Origin: Cytophagaceae bacterium
GTDB taxonomy: Bacteria; Bacteroidota; Bacteroidia; Cytophagales; Flexibacteraceae
NCBI GenBank assembly: GCA_027490155.1
Contig: JAIXYP010000040.1
Coordinates: 1 to 59,396, forward strand
Direction: 5' to 3'
DNA length: 59,396 nt
Both the position numbers and the translations under genes were made by a program. The notes under the pieces were generated by a model that saw nothing but the letters and a program-made list of their open reading frames with translations, did no database searches and was not told the DNA's origin. Positions within the stretch are counted from its first letter, which is position 1; each line of letters starts with the position of its first letter. Positions 16,105 to 25,802 of this stretch are shown here, piece by piece.

Positions 16105-17514
16105 TTAATTGGAGTCTGATGGCTCAGGGAAAACACCAACATAGGTCTCCGGCGACAAGGACCTTAATTCTGCTTTGACCTCCTCGCGGACATCGAGATT
16201 GTCGATAAAGGCAAACATACCCTCCATGGTGATGGTGCTGTTAGCACCGCGGGTCAGTTGTTTTAGGGCATTATATGGATCCGGATAACGCTCTCGCCTC
16301 AGGATGGTCTGGATGGCCTCTGCCAGAACTTCTGGGGTGTTGGCCAGATCGTTTGCCAGCGCTTGTTGGTTCAGCTCAAGCTTTCCTAGCCCCTTGATGA
16401 TGGACTCGATAGCAATGACAGTATGCGCAAACGGAACACCTAGGTTACGCAGAACGGTGCTGTCTGTCAGATCACGTTGTAGGCGGCTGATTGGTAGCTT
16501 GTTCGAGAAATGGTCGAACATGGCATTGGCCACCCCAAGGTTGCCTTCGGCATTTTCAAAGTCAATGGGGTTGACTTTATGCGGCATGGCTGATGATCCC
16601 ACCTCGCCAGCTTTAGTTTTCTGTTTGAAGTACCCGATCGAGATGTAGTGCCAGATGTCCCGACAAAGGTCAATCAGGATGTTGTTGACCCTGCGATGCC
16701 CATCACAATGCTCGGCCAAGTTGTCGTAAGACTCAATCTGGGTCGTGTAAGTGGTTCTATGCAGGCCGAATTCCTCGATCAAGAAGTCATCCATCACAGA
16801 TGGCCAGTCAATGTCCGGATAAGCTACAACATGGGCATTGAAGTTGCCAGTAGCCCCGCCAAACTTGGCTGCCATATCAATGGACTCCAGGTAACTTAGT
16901 TGGGACTCAAGGCGGGCCACAAAAACATGTAACTCCTTACCTAAACGCGTTGGTGATGCGGGTTGCCCATGTGTGCGTGCCAACATTGGGATATCTGACC
17001 AGGTTTTGACGAGCTCCCTGAGTTTCATGACCAACTCACCATAAGAAACCGAAAGTACCTCCTGCTTAAACTCTTGTAACAAAAGCGGGATGGCAGTATT
17101 GTTAATGTCCTGGCTAGTAAGGCCAAAGTGAATAAACTCGACATCATTACCATAGCCCATCTCGATGAACTTCTTGCGCAGCCAATACTCTACTGCCTTG
17201 ACGTCATGGTTGGTGGTGGCCTCTATTGATTTAATCTCGATCGCATCCTCGACAGTAAAATCAAGGTATAGCTCCCTTAGGGCCTCTTCGTCTAGGTTGA
17301 GATGTTCCAACTCGGGCAGCCCGAGGTTTACTAGCAGTATGAAATACTCCACCTCTACCTCTACACGGTACTTCATCAGCGCGTATTCCGAAAAGTACTC
17401 CCTGAGGTCTGTTACCTTGTTGGCATAGCGGCCGTCGATGGGGGATATGGCCATCATTTGGTCTGGCTGCGGGCTGGTCTGGACATCTTGGTTGGTGTAG
17501 CCGACGTGCATCAT
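16105..17514 (-). CDS. purB: adenylosuccinate lyase
   Basis: A 469-residue enzyme of purine synthesis that splits SAICAR and adenylosuccinate, releasing fumarate. AISPIDGRYANKVTDLREYF and the YRVEVEVEYFI segment open the long (E. coli-type) PurB family. TSQDINNTA and the superfamily signature GSSAMPHKVNPIDFEN (catalytic loop) are intact. The frame is open further to a TTG at 17553, but a TAGTTTTG promoter word covers that point, so I prefer the ATG at 17514; ATGs at 17511 and 17457 are alternatives. Even from 17514 there is a short N-terminal extension before the conserved core. It is divergent from the endonuclease gene. Confidence 0.9.
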   Translation of the reverse strand: MMHVGYTNQDVQTSPQPDQMMAISPIDGRYANKVTDLREYFSEYALMKYRVEVEVEYFILLVNLGLPELEHLNLDEEALRELYLDFTVEDAIEIKSIEATTNHDVKAVEYWLRKKFIEMGYGNDVEFIHFGLTSQDINNTAIPLLLQEFKQEVLSVSYGELVMKLRELVKTWSDIPMLARTHGQPASPTRLGKELHVFVARLESQLSYLESIDMAAKFGGATGNFNAHVVAYPDIDWPSVMDDFLIEEFGLHRTTYTTQIESYDNLAEHCDGHRRVNNILIDLCRDIWHYISIGYFKQKTKAGEVGSSAMPHKVNPIDFENAEGNLGVANAMFDHFSNKLPISRLQRDLTDSTVLRNLGVPFAHTVIAIESIIKGLGKLELNQQALANDLANTPEVLAEAIQTILRRERYPDPYNALKQLTRGANSTITMEGMFAFIDNLDVREEVKAELRSLSPETYVGVFPEPSDSN

Positions 17515-17550
17515 GATTTGGGTGATTAAACAACTTTTAACTTCTAGTCC

Positions 17551-17558
17551 CAAAACTA
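17551..17558 (-). promoter_or_regulatory. -7 promoter element of purB
   Basis: Minus-strand TAGTTTTG fits TAnnTTTG; it would give a leader of about 30 bases before the ATG at 17514. Confidence 0.4.
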
Positions 17559-17563
17559 CCTAC

Positions 17564-17571
17564 TAACTTTG
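17564..17571 (+). promoter_or_regulatory. -7 promoter element of the secreted endonuclease gene
   Basis: TAACTTTG fits TAnnTTTG, 38 bases before the ATG at 17610, back to back with the purB element. Confidence 0.4.
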
Positions 17572-17609
17572 TAGGGCGGGGGTATTTTCACCCATAGCCT
17601 CCATTTTTT

Positions 17610-19367
17610 ATGCAGCAAATACCAACCAAGACATCAGGCAACCCTATACCACGTCGCCTATCGACAGCTGGCAAAGGGAGCCTCTTGGCACTTTTCGCAT
17701 TCCTAACAAGCCTAGGATTTTCAGCTAACACTTTCGCCCAATACATCAAGGCTTCGAATGGGGGAGCAGTTTTCGGTAATGTCCTCGAGACTTCCTCCGA
17801 TAGCACATTGATCTGGCTCCGGAACCCTACTGCCAACCCAGTGTCATTGACAGGGGCCAAGTACTATCCTATCTATGGTAGCTATGCGTTCTCGTCCCCA
17901 GACACCAACAGGACAATCCCCGCCAATGATTCGATCAGGATCAAGGTGAAGTTCAAGCCTGTGCACAACATCAACAACCTGAGCACCATCGTCCTGAAAA
18001 ATAATGGAGGTCGTGGCACTACGGCATTAGCCGTACGCGGGATCTGTAACTATAGCAAAACCTATTACAGTAGCTCTTTTGGCTTGGCTGAGAACGCCTT
18101 GAAAACGGCCCTTAAGACCACGATCACCGCCAATTATAACTCTTTAGGGTACAATAATGCAGCACGCGACCAAATGTTCATGAGCATCGACAATAAGCGG
18201 GTTAATGGTCAAGGAGCGTCTGTCAATACCATTGAGTGTATTTACACAGGCCGTCAGGTCATAGGGTATGCTGACCGCACTGCCGCACAGGGCATAAATG
18301 GTGCAGTATTTAATACTGAACATACCTTTCCTCAATTTTTTTTCAACCAAAATGAGCCAATGAGGAGTGATTTATTTCACCTGTTCCCAACCTCCTCAAA
18401 TGCAAATAATAGCCGTAACAACTTCCCTTTTGGGATCGCAACGCAGCCGTATAGTGATGTGGCCGTTAATGCCTCAAGCAAGTTAGGAGCCAATAGCGTT
18501 TACATGCCTCGGGATTCGCAGAAAGCTGTGGCCGCACGTGCCCTACTATACTTTGTAACACGCTACAATGACTATGCGGGTTTTGTTGCTCCTCAAGAGG
18601 CCATCCTTCGGACATGGGCCAAACAGTTCCCTGTCAATGCCATCGACCGCAAACGCAATGACGACATCTTCAGTGTTCAGCGCAACCGCAACCCATTCAT
18701 CGACTACCCGCAGTTCCTTGACCGTATCACCTCTGTTAGCACAACCAACGGTGGCAGCAACATCATCGCTGCTGATATGCCTGAGTCTACCATTAGCTTT
18801 GGCAACGTAGCCAATGGAGTGCCTGAGGTTTATAGTTTCGTAGTGGTTAACAGTGGAAATACCTTGCTAACCTTGTCAAATGCTGCCTTACAGGTTACTA
18901 CTGGTAGTGGCACCCTTGCCTTTGCTGGCGGATCTGACAACAGCGTAGGCTTGTTCCCTGGTGAGGCCAAAACCTACCTAGTGAGCCTAACCAGTGCTAC
19001 GGCCGGTGCATTGACAGGCAACTTGACCTTCACGACCAACTTGCCGTCTGCTAGTGTCACAGTGCCTATTACAGCTAACATCCTGACAGGTTTGCCAGCA
19101 GGTGGTACTACTTTCCGTTATCAGGATCCGCAGTTGTATCCTAATCCTACGTCATCTGGTTTCAACCTCAGTTCACCAGACTTTGCAGGTGTGACTGTTT
19201 TGTTGGACGTACTGAGCGGCACAGGTCGCACGGTCCTAACGGGTCGTTATACCTTCGATGCTAGCGGAAATCTATCAACAGCGGTTAACAACCTAGCTGC
19301 GGGATTGTATCATGTCAGGATCAGAGTGGGCGGCTATACCAAGTCCTACAGGCTCATCAAGAACTAG
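17610..19367 (+). CDS. secreted endonuclease I family nuclease with T9SS sorting tail
   Basis: A 585-residue exported protein. A signal peptide (FLTSLGFSANTFA) is followed by a choice-of-anchor-type beta domain (about residues 45-145). The endonuclease I/NucM domain follows (about residues 150-370), with the His-Me finger motif NTEHTFPQ (His238), then MRSDLFHLFPTSSNANNSR and DRKRNDDIF. A second anchor-type beta domain (VVNSGNTLLTLSNA) precedes a C-terminal type A sorting domain beginning QLYPNPTSSGFNLSS and ending SYRLIKN. The family cuts DNA or RNA non-specifically outside the cell. A strong terminator follows. Confidence 0.88.
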   Translation: MQQIPTKTSGNPIPRRLSTAGKGSLLALFAFLTSLGFSANTFAQYIKASNGGAVFGNVLETSSDSTLIWLRNPTANPVSLTGAKYYPIYGSYAFSSPDTNRTIPANDSIRIKVKFKPVHNINNLSTIVLKNNGGRGTTALAVRGICNYSKTYYSSSFGLAENALKTALKTTITANYNSLGYNNAARDQMFMSIDNKRVNGQGASVNTIECIYTGRQVIGYADRTAAQGINGAVFNTEHTFPQFFFNQNEPMRSDLFHLFPTSSNANNSRNNFPFGIATQPYSDVAVNASSKLGANSVYMPRDSQKAVAARALLYFVTRYNDYAGFVAPQEAILRTWAKQFPVNAIDRKRNDDIFSVQRNRNPFIDYPQFLDRITSVSTTNGGSNIIAADMPESTISFGNVANGVPEVYSFVVVNSGNTLLTLSNAALQVTTGSGTLAFAGGSDNSVGLFPGEAKTYLVSLTSATAGALTGNLTFTTNLPSASVTVPITANILTGLPAGGTTFRYQDPQLYPNPTSSGFNLSSPDFAGVTVLLDVLSGTGRTVLTGRYTFDASGNLSTAVNNLAAGLYHVRIRVGGYTKSYRLIKN

Positions 19368-19399
19368 ATCAATTTGCCACCCTTTGGTCAAAAGCATAA

Positions 19400-19440
19400 C
19401 AGTCCCGCTCGGTCAATTCGTCGAGCGGGACTGTTTTTTT
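19400..19440 (+). terminator. strong rho-independent terminator after the endonuclease gene
   Basis: CAGTCCCGCTCG (19400-19411) pairs perfectly with CGAGCGGGACTG (19422-19433) over a 10-base loop, followed by seven or more T. Confidence 0.95.
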
Positions 19441-19472
19441 ATGTGGATTGCCTAAAAGAATAGAACAGGCTA

Positions 19473-20549
19473 TTAATCGCCAAAAACAGCCCTACTTAGT
19501 CGGTCATTGATGGCCTGCCCTAAGCCATCCGATGGGAAGTGCGCCACCACGATATGCCGAACGGTTGGGTGGCTATCTAATAAACGCATGACGTCAAATA
19601 GCCGAGTGGCAGCCTCCGTGAGATTGGCATTTTTAGATAACAAAAACTGCTGTTTTTCAGGCACTTGGTTAGCTTTTGCTATTTCTTGGCTAGAAGCACC
19701 AAACTTAGATAGGGTAGTGGCTAAGTCCTGATCCAGCCCTATAAATCCTATAGATGCAATGCCCTCTTCATTTGCCCACCAGCTTTCGGGAACGGCGCTT
19801 ACCCAGACTGTCGGTTTGGAGGTTGCGTAATGCTTCATCAGCTGCCCTGGTGTCGCTGCGATTGTTTTGACACCTCGCTCCTGGGCTTTGGTGGCTTGAA
19901 CGATTGGCCCAACTAGTGCTATAATGTCCTCTGCCACGATGCCGCCATGGCGGTATAATGTGACTTCGCCTGCTGCATTAACCCCGATAATAGTACTCTC
20001 GACCCCGACAGTGCAGAATCCACCATCCAGTATGTAGGGGATTGACCTACCCAACTGTTTGGCCACATGCTGGGCCGTAGTTGGGCTGACGTACATAAAC
20101 GGATTCGCACTTGGTGCGGCCAACGGGAAACTGAGCGACTGCAGCAATGCCAGCGCCATCGGGTGGGCTGGCATCCTGATAGCTACGAGGTCACTACCAG
20201 CCGTTACGAGGTCTGGCACCATGGGGCGTTTGGGCAACAGCAATGTCAGCGGACCCGGCCAAAAGTTATCCATAAGCTGCTGCGCCTTGGGCGGAACAAC
20301 TTGCACATATTTGGCTACATCAGCTTGCTGACCAATATGGATGATCAGCGGATTAAAGATAGGGCGTTGTTTGACCTCGAATATGCGGGCCACCGCTGCT
20401 TGGTTTAGCGCATTGCCAGCCAGCCCATAGACTGTCTCTGTTGGCAATCCGATCACCTCGCCAGCCTCCAGCAAAGCCTTTGCATAGCCTAAATCCGTCC
20501 CTATTTGGGCAGTTTTGGTGCTTGGCATTTGATTGCTGATAGTATACAT
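19473..20549 (-). CDS. L-threonylcarbamoyladenylate synthase, Sua5 type
   Basis: A 358-residue YrdC-plus-Sua5 protein. GLPTETVYGLAGNALN, RPIFNPLIIHI, FWPGPLTLLLPKR and AAPSANPFMYVSPTTAQHV form the catalytic YrdC domain. A linker (GQLMKHYATSKPTVWV) joins the C-terminal Sua5 domain, which ends GLGQAINDRLSRAVFGD. It makes threonylcarbamoyl-AMP for tRNA t6A. It is probably the main enzyme, with the shorter protein at 2260-2889 as paralogue. The ATG at 20549 is only 9 bases after a TATCTTTG word, so the ATG at 20528 is a realistic alternative. Confidence 0.9.
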   Translation of the reverse strand: MYTISNQMPSTKTAQIGTDLGYAKALLEAGEVIGLPTETVYGLAGNALNQAAVARIFEVKQRPIFNPLIIHIGQQADVAKYVQVVPPKAQQLMDNFWPGPLTLLLPKRPMVPDLVTAGSDLVAIRMPAHPMALALLQSLSFPLAAPSANPFMYVSPTTAQHVAKQLGRSIPYILDGGFCTVGVESTIIGVNAAGEVTLYRHGGIVAEDIIALVGPIVQATKAQERGVKTIAATPGQLMKHYATSKPTVWVSAVPESWWANEEGIASIGFIGLDQDLATTLSKFGASSQEIAKANQVPEKQQFLLSKNANLTEAATRLFDVMRLLDSHPTVRHIVVAHFPSDGLGQAINDRLSRAVFGD

Positions 20550-20558
20550 GGTTGAAGA

Positions 20559-20592
20559 CAAAGATACAGCCGCAGGGCCAATTCCTTGGCAA
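20559..20592 (-). promoter_or_regulatory. promoter of the Sua5 gene
   Basis: Minus-strand TTG (20590-20592), 23 bases, then TATCTTTG (20559-20566), an exact TAnnTTTG promoter. Confidence 0.6.
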
Positions 20593-20630
20593 GACGGAGG
20601 GCAAGGTATAGTCCTAGGTCCTACTGGCGT

Positions 20631-21386
20631 CTAGGCCTTAGCTCGCCTGTAAAGGTCAAGCAACTTGGCATACTTTACCACTGGATACATAGCCGAAAAT
20701 AGGGCCCAAACAAAACCTGGGTATCCGTCCAAAATCAAACCTTTAAGCAGGTAAAGCTGCAAAAAGGTGATCGGGAAACGGATCATCACATAAAGTTTAC
20801 TAGTCCGTTTGCCCCGGCGATATAGGTCCTCTGCCCCACGGGAGGTGTACTCGTTAAACTTGGCCCAATAGTGGTCTAGGTCAGGGTAGCTATAGTGTAG
20901 CATCTTGTGCCTCAGGACTCCTATCGACCCATTGAGCACAACATCCTCATGCACTTGGGCATCGTTATAGTTACCAAAGTTACGGTTGAAAAGCCGTAGA
21001 TGGGTTTTGCCACGCTCACCCCCAAACCGCATATAACGTCCGAGAAAGACAAAATCGCGAGGGACACGATAACCTACATGAGCTGGGGGCTGCCCATCTA
21101 ATAGTAGTTTGATTTCCTGAGCCAAGGCATCAGATACTACCTCATCAGCATCGACAACAAAGACCCAGTCATTATTAGCTTGGCTGACTGCAAACCGCTT
21201 CTGAAGACCGTAACCCAAAAATGGTTGGATGATCACCCGAGATCCCCAATCCTTGGCGATGGTAACAGTTTCATCATTGCTTTGGCTATCCACCACTATA
21301 ACCTCGTCCGCCCAGCGGAGGGCAGCAAGAGTCCGGCCCAAGTTGTGGGCCTCGTTTTTGGTGATGATGACAACTGAGCAGTTGAT
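20631..21386 (-). CDS. family 2 glycosyltransferase (WaaE/KdtX-like), start codon non-canonical
   Basis: About 251 residues of a GT-A glycosyltransferase of the lipopolysaccharide core type. SVVIITKNEAHNLGRTL is the first strand, ADEVIVVDSQSNDETV the nucleotide-binding part, DWVFVVDADEVV the DxD-like site, and the end is a membrane-associated helix (FPITFLQLYLLKGLILDGY). The frame from a TAA at 21404 reads ANKAINCSVVIITKNEAHN with no ATG, GTG or TTG. The first TTG (21341) would remove the first strand. The codon ATC at 21384-21386 sits exactly where ATG is expected. Either an unusual start, a point mutation or a sequence error is present. The gene follows hemE by about 65 bases. Confidence 0.7.
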   Translation of the reverse strand: MNCSVVIITKNEAHNLGRTLAALRWADEVIVVDSQSNDETVTIAKDWGSRVIIQPFLGYGLQKRFAVSQANNDWVFVVDADEVVSDALAQEIKLLLDGQPPAHVGYRVPRDFVFLGRYMRFGGERGKTHLRLFNRNFGNYNDAQVHEDVVLNGSIGVLRHKMLHYSYPDLDHYWAKFNEYTSRGAEDLYRRGKRTSKLYVMIRFPITFLQLYLLKGLILDGYPGFVWALFSAMYPVVKYAKLLDLYRRAKA

Positions 21387-21451
21387 GGCCTTATTTGCTT
21401 AAGCGTGAACGAGTTGTATAGCCACACTACATGTTGACTATTATGCACAAA

Positions 21452-22483
21452 CTATTGGTCAAACCGATATTCCTTCACCGTGTTGATGAAGACCTTGACA
21501 TGTTCAGGGTCGATATCAGGATAGACACCATGGCCTAAGTTGGCGATCGTGCCACGTTTGCCAAACTCCTTGAGCATAGCTTCGGTTTCTTTTTTGATGG
21601 TGGCAGGGTCAGAATAAAGGACACATGGGTCGAGGTTGCCTTGCAGCGTTTTATGTGGACCAAGCGACTTGCGGCTTTCCTGTATACGCATATTCCAATC
21701 CAAGCCAATAACTTGGCATGGCAAGTTTTGCATTTCCTCAAGGGCAAAAAAGGCTCCTTTTGCAAATACCGTCTTAGGCACCGATGTTACGCCCTCACAA
21801 ATCTGTTTGATGTAGGGTAGTGAAAAGGTGCTGTATTGTGCTGGGCTCAGGATACCAGCCCATGAGTCAAATATCTGGACCAAATCAGCCCCACTCCGTA
21901 CCTGCATATTGAGGTAGGCGATGGTACTTTCGGTGATTTTCTGCAATAACTTATGGCTCAGCTCAGGGTTGGTGTAAAGCATCTTTTTCGCCTTGCTGAA
22001 CGTCTTAGACCCACCCCCTTCTATCATGTAGGCAAAGATGGTCCAAGGGGCACCCGCAAAACCAATCAAAGGCACACGGCCATTAAGCTCACTTTTGACG
22101 ATGCGGAGGGCAGAGGCTACATAGTGTAGATGTTCCTCTGGGTCAGCGACACGAAGTTTGTCAACGTCGGCCATGGTTTTGACCGTCTCAGGGAAATGTG
22201 GCCCTTTTTTCTCTTCCATCACGTAGGGTAGGCCCATCGCTTCTGGGATTACCAAGATGTCCGAAAAGATGATGGCGGCATCTACACCAAGCAAGTCAAC
22301 AGGTTGGATGGTTACCTCTGCTGCCAGTTCGGGCGTTGTTGCTAGCTGGATAAATCCTTTGGCTTTTTCGCGTACAGCGCGGTATTCAGGCAAAATTCGG
22401 CCTGCTTGGCGCATCAGCCATACTGGTACACGTTCTACGTCTTGGCCAGCAGCGGCACGTAATAGCAAATCGTTCTTGTGCAT
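21452..22483 (-). CDS. hemE: uroporphyrinogen decarboxylase
   Basis: A 343-residue haem-synthesis enzyme that decarboxylates the four acetate groups of uroporphyrinogen III. The N-terminal [16 protein letters not shown] signature, the second signature region [20 protein letters not shown], and [11 protein letters not shown] and [11 protein letters not shown] are all present, and the length is normal. The ATG at 22483 lies only 5 bases after a TACCTTTG promoter word. The glycosyltransferase gene follows on the same strand. Confidence 0.95.
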   Translation of the reverse strand: MHKNDLLLRAAAGQDVERVPVWLMRQAGRILPEYRAVREKAKGFIQLATTPELAAEVTIQPVDLLGVDAAIIFSDILVIPEAMGLPYVMEEKKGPHFPETVKTMADVDKLRVADPEEHLHYVASALRIVKSELNGRVPLIGFAGAPWTIFAYMIEGGGSKTFSKAKKMLYTNPELSHKLLQKITESTIAYLNMQVRSGADLVQIFDSWAGILSPAQYSTFSLPYIKQICEGVTSVPKTVFAKGAFFALEEMQNLPCQVIGLDWNMRIQESRKSLGPHKTLQGNLDPCVLYSDPATIKKETEAMLKEFGKRGTIANLGHGVYPDIDPEHVKVFINTVKEYRFDQ

Positions 22484-22488
22484 GGGCG

Positions 22489-22496
22489 CAAAGGTA
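22489..22496 (-). promoter_or_regulatory. -7-like element adjoining the hemE start
   Basis: Minus-strand TACCTTTG fits TAnnTTTG but is only 5 bases from the ATG; it would give a leaderless or nearly leaderless transcript. No well-spaced TTG was found. Confidence 0.3.
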
Positions 22497-22740
22497 AGGG
22501 CTCAGCAGGTTTTGTTGGCATATTTACGCCAATTGCTTGTTGCCAGAATTTTTAACAGGGCAGCTAGGCCGCATCCGTAAACTGATTTGCCAATCTTGAG
22601 CCTCTATGTAGCTTTAATCAGGTCGTGTAACAATCCGTTAGACTTGATGTCCGTACCTGTTTTGCCCTATCTTGCAACTTTAGTGATTAGCTAACCAAAT
22701 CAAGCACGCCCACTTACAGCATCTGGGCGCACCGACCTCC

Positions 22741-25635
22741 ATGGCCGACTATATCCCACAACAGCTAGAAGCCAAATGGCAAGCCTATTGGCAACAAAAC
22801 AGTACCTTTAAGTCAGACATTGATACTAATAGGCCTAAGTACTACGTCCTTGATATGTTCCCCTACCCGAGTGGTGCAGGGCTACATGTGGGGCATCCGT
22901 TAGGCTATATCGCTAGTGACATCGTCGCAAGATACAAACGCCAAAAGGGCTATAACGTCCTCCACCCAATGGGTTTTGACAGCTTTGGTCTACCTGCCGA
23001 GCAATATGCTATTCAAACTGGGCAACACCCTGAAAAGACGACCCGCGAAAACATCGCTCGCTACCAAGAGCAGCTCAAGCAATTGGGTTTTAGCTATGAC
23101 TGGGACCGTGAGGTGCGGACAAGTGACCCTAGCTACTATCGGTTTACACAATGGATTTTTGGTCTGCTCTTCAACAGCTGGTACAATCGACGGACAGAAT
23201 CTGCCGAACCGATCGAGACCCTAAAGGCCCATTTGGCTGGTTTTGGTACTGATGATCTGGACGCTGTGGCTGATGACGATGCCACAATATTAACATCAGA
23301 TGCCTGGTCAGCGCTAGATGCTGCTGGGCAGGAAGCGATTTTGCAACAATATCGCTTGGCTTATAAGTCCTATTCGACGGTAAACTGGTGCCCAGCTTTG
23401 GGTACTGTTTTGGCCAATGACGAGGTCAAAGATGGTGTTTCTGAACGCGGTGGATACCCCGTCGAGCGGAAGGTGATGCAGCAATGGAGTATGCGGATAA
23501 CAGCCTATGCCAGTCGCCTGCTTTCTGGTCTTGATACACTTGACTGGACAGACTCGATCAAAGAAATGCAGCGCAACTGGATTGGTCGAAGCCAAGGTTG
23601 CAGCCTGCGGTTTGATGTCGTAGGCACAGATGGTAACCCAACAGGCCAACAGATTGAGGTCTTTACCACTAGGGTAGATACCACCCTTGGTGTCACTTTC
23701 CTGAGCCTCGCTCCTGAAAGTGAACTTGCTGCTGCGCTCATAACCCCAGCACAGGCCGAGGCGGCCAATGCCTATATCGACGCTGCAAAGAACCGCAGCG
23801 AACGTGACCGCATGGCTGATGTCAAGACAATAAGTGGCGTTTTCACAGGTAGCTATGCCCGCAATCCTTTTAATGGTGCCTTGATCCCGATCTGGATTGC
23901 GGACTACGTCTTGGCAGGCTATGGTACTGGTGCTGTGATGGCTGTGCCTAGCAGCGACACCCGCGACTATGCCTTTGCCAAACATTTTGATCTGCCAATC
24001 ATCCAGGTCCAAACAGGTCCTCAGACCGACATCAGTCAATCGGACTTTGACCCTAAGGCTGGCACCATGATCAACTCTGGTTTCTTGGATGGATTAACCG
24101 TCCCTGAGGCCATCACAGCGGCTATTGCATACGTTGAGCAACAAGGGTGGGGCAAGGGCAAGATCAACTACCGCTTGCGCAATGCAATTTTCAGCCGTCA
24201 GCGCTATTGGGGAGAGCCTATCCCAGTGTATTTCGAAGGCGAAATCCCACACTTGATTCCAAACGCTGAGCTGCCATTGGTCCTGCCAGAAGTTGATGCC
24301 TACCTGCCAACAGAAACAGGCGAGCCACCATTAGGCCGTGCTAAAGATTGGCATTATCAGACAGAAGACCAGCCAATCGAGACCAACACGATGCCTGGCT
24401 GGGCCGGTAGCAGCTGGTACTTCCTGCGCTACATGGACCCGCAAAACCAAGCCGACTTTGCTGACCGTGCCAAGATAGACTATTGGCAACAGGTGGATCT
24501 CTACATCGGTGGGGCAGAGCACGCCACAGGCCACCTCCTTTACAGTCGTTTCTGGACCAAGTTTCTGTACGACCTAGGCTACATCGGCTTTGACGAACCG
24601 TTCAAAAAACTGGTTAATCAGGGTATGATACAGGGGACTAGCGAGCTGGCAACAGTTTATATCAACCCTGCCTCAGAGGCCAACGGTCTGCCAAAGTACT
24701 ACCTGCTATCAGCTGATGTTGATCAAGATACTTGGTTGGCTGCTCAGTCAATACCATTGACTGCTATGTCCATCCACCTTGACGTCAACATCGTTAGCAA
24801 TGGGGTGCTGGATCTTGCTCAGTTCGTGGCTTGGCGGACAGCCTATCTTCAGGCTCAGTTTGTGGTACCAGCCGGCTATTATCAGACGGGGCAATTCACC
24901 GAGACCAACCCTGGTGCCAAGATGGAGTTCCGCACCCGACAAGAGGTCGAGAAGATGTCCAAGTCCAAGTACAATGTCGTCAATCCGGACCTCATCATTA
25001 ATAGATACGGTGCGGACACGTTGCGCATGTACGAGATGTTCTTGGGGCCTTTAGAGCAAACAAAACCTTGGAATACCAATGGCATTGAAGGGACCTACAA
25101 GTTCTTGCGTCGGTATTGGCGCCTCTTCTTTGACGATGCTGGCAAACTAGTGGTCACTGAGGCAGAGCCTAGCCCAGAAGAGCTCAAGGTTTTGCACCGG
25201 ACAATCAAAAAGATTGGGGATGATATCGAGCGGCTTTCGTTCAATACCTGCGTTTCGACCCTGATGGTGGCCCTCAATGACCTTCAGGCCCTCAAGTGCA
25301 ACAAACGGGCAATCCTTGAGCCCTTGACAATTGTCTTAAGCAGCCTAGCCCCGCACATCAGCGAAGAGCTTTGGTCAGCCTTCGGACATACCAGCTCCAT
25401 CACATTTGCCACATATCCTACCTTCAACGAGGCATACCTTGTCGAGTCCTCCTTTGATTGCCCTATTAGCATCAACGGCAAAACCAAGGCTAACCTCCAG
25501 CTACCAATTGGATTGAACCCAGCTGAGGTGGAATCCATCGTTATGGGCAACGATCTTGTCCAAAAATATCTTGATGGCAAGGCACCCAAAAAGATCATTG
25601 TGGTGCCCAATCGCATCGTCAATATCGTGGTCTAG
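22741..25635 (+). CDS. leuS: leucyl-tRNA synthetase
   Basis: A 964-residue class I aminoacyl-tRNA synthetase. The HIGH-type motif is HVGH (residues 49-52) within PYPSGAGLHVGHPLGYIASD, and the KMSKS motif is at residues 738-742. The editing domain contains TTRVDTTLGVTFLSLAPE and GTGAVMAVPSSDTRDYAFA. It is longer than the E. coli enzyme because of an extra segment near residues 150-200, and another between GMIQGTSE and KMSKS; both are common in Bacteroidota LeuRS. The C-terminal domain ends KIIVVPNRIVNIVV. It stands alone between hemE (divergent) and the TPR-HTH gene. Confidence 0.96.
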   Translation: MADYIPQQLEAKWQAYWQQNSTFKSDIDTNRPKYYVLDMFPYPSGAGLHVGHPLGYIASDIVARYKRQKGYNVLHPMGFDSFGLPAEQYAIQTGQHPEKTTRENIARYQEQLKQLGFSYDWDREVRTSDPSYYRFTQWIFGLLFNSWYNRRTESAEPIETLKAHLAGFGTDDLDAVADDDATILTSDAWSALDAAGQEAILQQYRLAYKSYSTVNWCPALGTVLANDEVKDGVSERGGYPVERKVMQQWSMRITAYASRLLSGLDTLDWTDSIKEMQRNWIGRSQGCSLRFDVVGTDGNPTGQQIEVFTTRVDTTLGVTFLSLAPESELAAALITPAQAEAANAYIDAAKNRSERDRMADVKTISGVFTGSYARNPFNGALIPIWIADYVLAGYGTGAVMAVPSSDTRDYAFAKHFDLPIIQVQTGPQTDISQSDFDPKAGTMINSGFLDGLTVPEAITAAIAYVEQQGWGKGKINYRLRNAIFSRQRYWGEPIPVYFEGEIPHLIPNAELPLVLPEVDAYLPTETGEPPLGRAKDWHYQTEDQPIETNTMPGWAGSSWYFLRYMDPQNQADFADRAKIDYWQQVDLYIGGAEHATGHLLYSRFWTKFLYDLGYIGFDEPFKKLVNQGMIQGTSELATVYINPASEANGLPKYYLLSADVDQDTWLAAQSIPLTAMSIHLDVNIVSNGVLDLAQFVAWRTAYLQAQFVVPAGYYQTGQFTETNPGAKMEFRTRQEVEKMSKSKYNVVNPDLIINRYGADTLRMYEMFLGPLEQTKPWNTNGIEGTYKFLRRYWRLFFDDAGKLVVTEAEPSPEELKVLHRTIKKIGDDIERLSFNTCVSTLMVALNDLQALKCNKRAILEPLTIVLSSLAPHISEELWSAFGHTSSITFATYPTFNEAYLVESSFDCPISINGKTKANLQLPIGLNPAEVESIVMGNDLVQKYLDGKAPKKIIVVPNRIVNIVV

Positions 25636-25671
25636 CCCACGAAGCTATCCAGATTGGCATACGAGTTCCGT

Positions 25672-25709
25672 AAGTGGTTGTTTCTGGTAAAAGAGGCAAC
25701 CACTTCTTT
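25672..25709 (+). terminator. probable terminator after leuS
   Basis: AAGTGGTTG (25672-25680) pairs with CAACCACTT (25697-25705) over a 16-base loop, followed by the short CTTTA tail. Confidence 0.55.
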
Positions 25710-25802
25710 ATGATAAACTGGCCTCAGTCACAGAAATTAGGTAGGAATTTGACCTAATGTTTCGCAAGTTTGAGTAAAATTACTCATCCTACCTGATCCG
25801 CC

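Noticed and set aside
21387-21451. Frameshifted GTG start for the glycosyltransferase
   Set aside because: The alternative frame reads a Ser/Pro/Thr-rich sequence with no glycosyltransferase features, so a shift would not restore a sensible N-terminus.
23314-24039. A 241-residue minus-strand open frame
   Set aside because: It is fully inside leuS on the opposite strand and resembles nothing.
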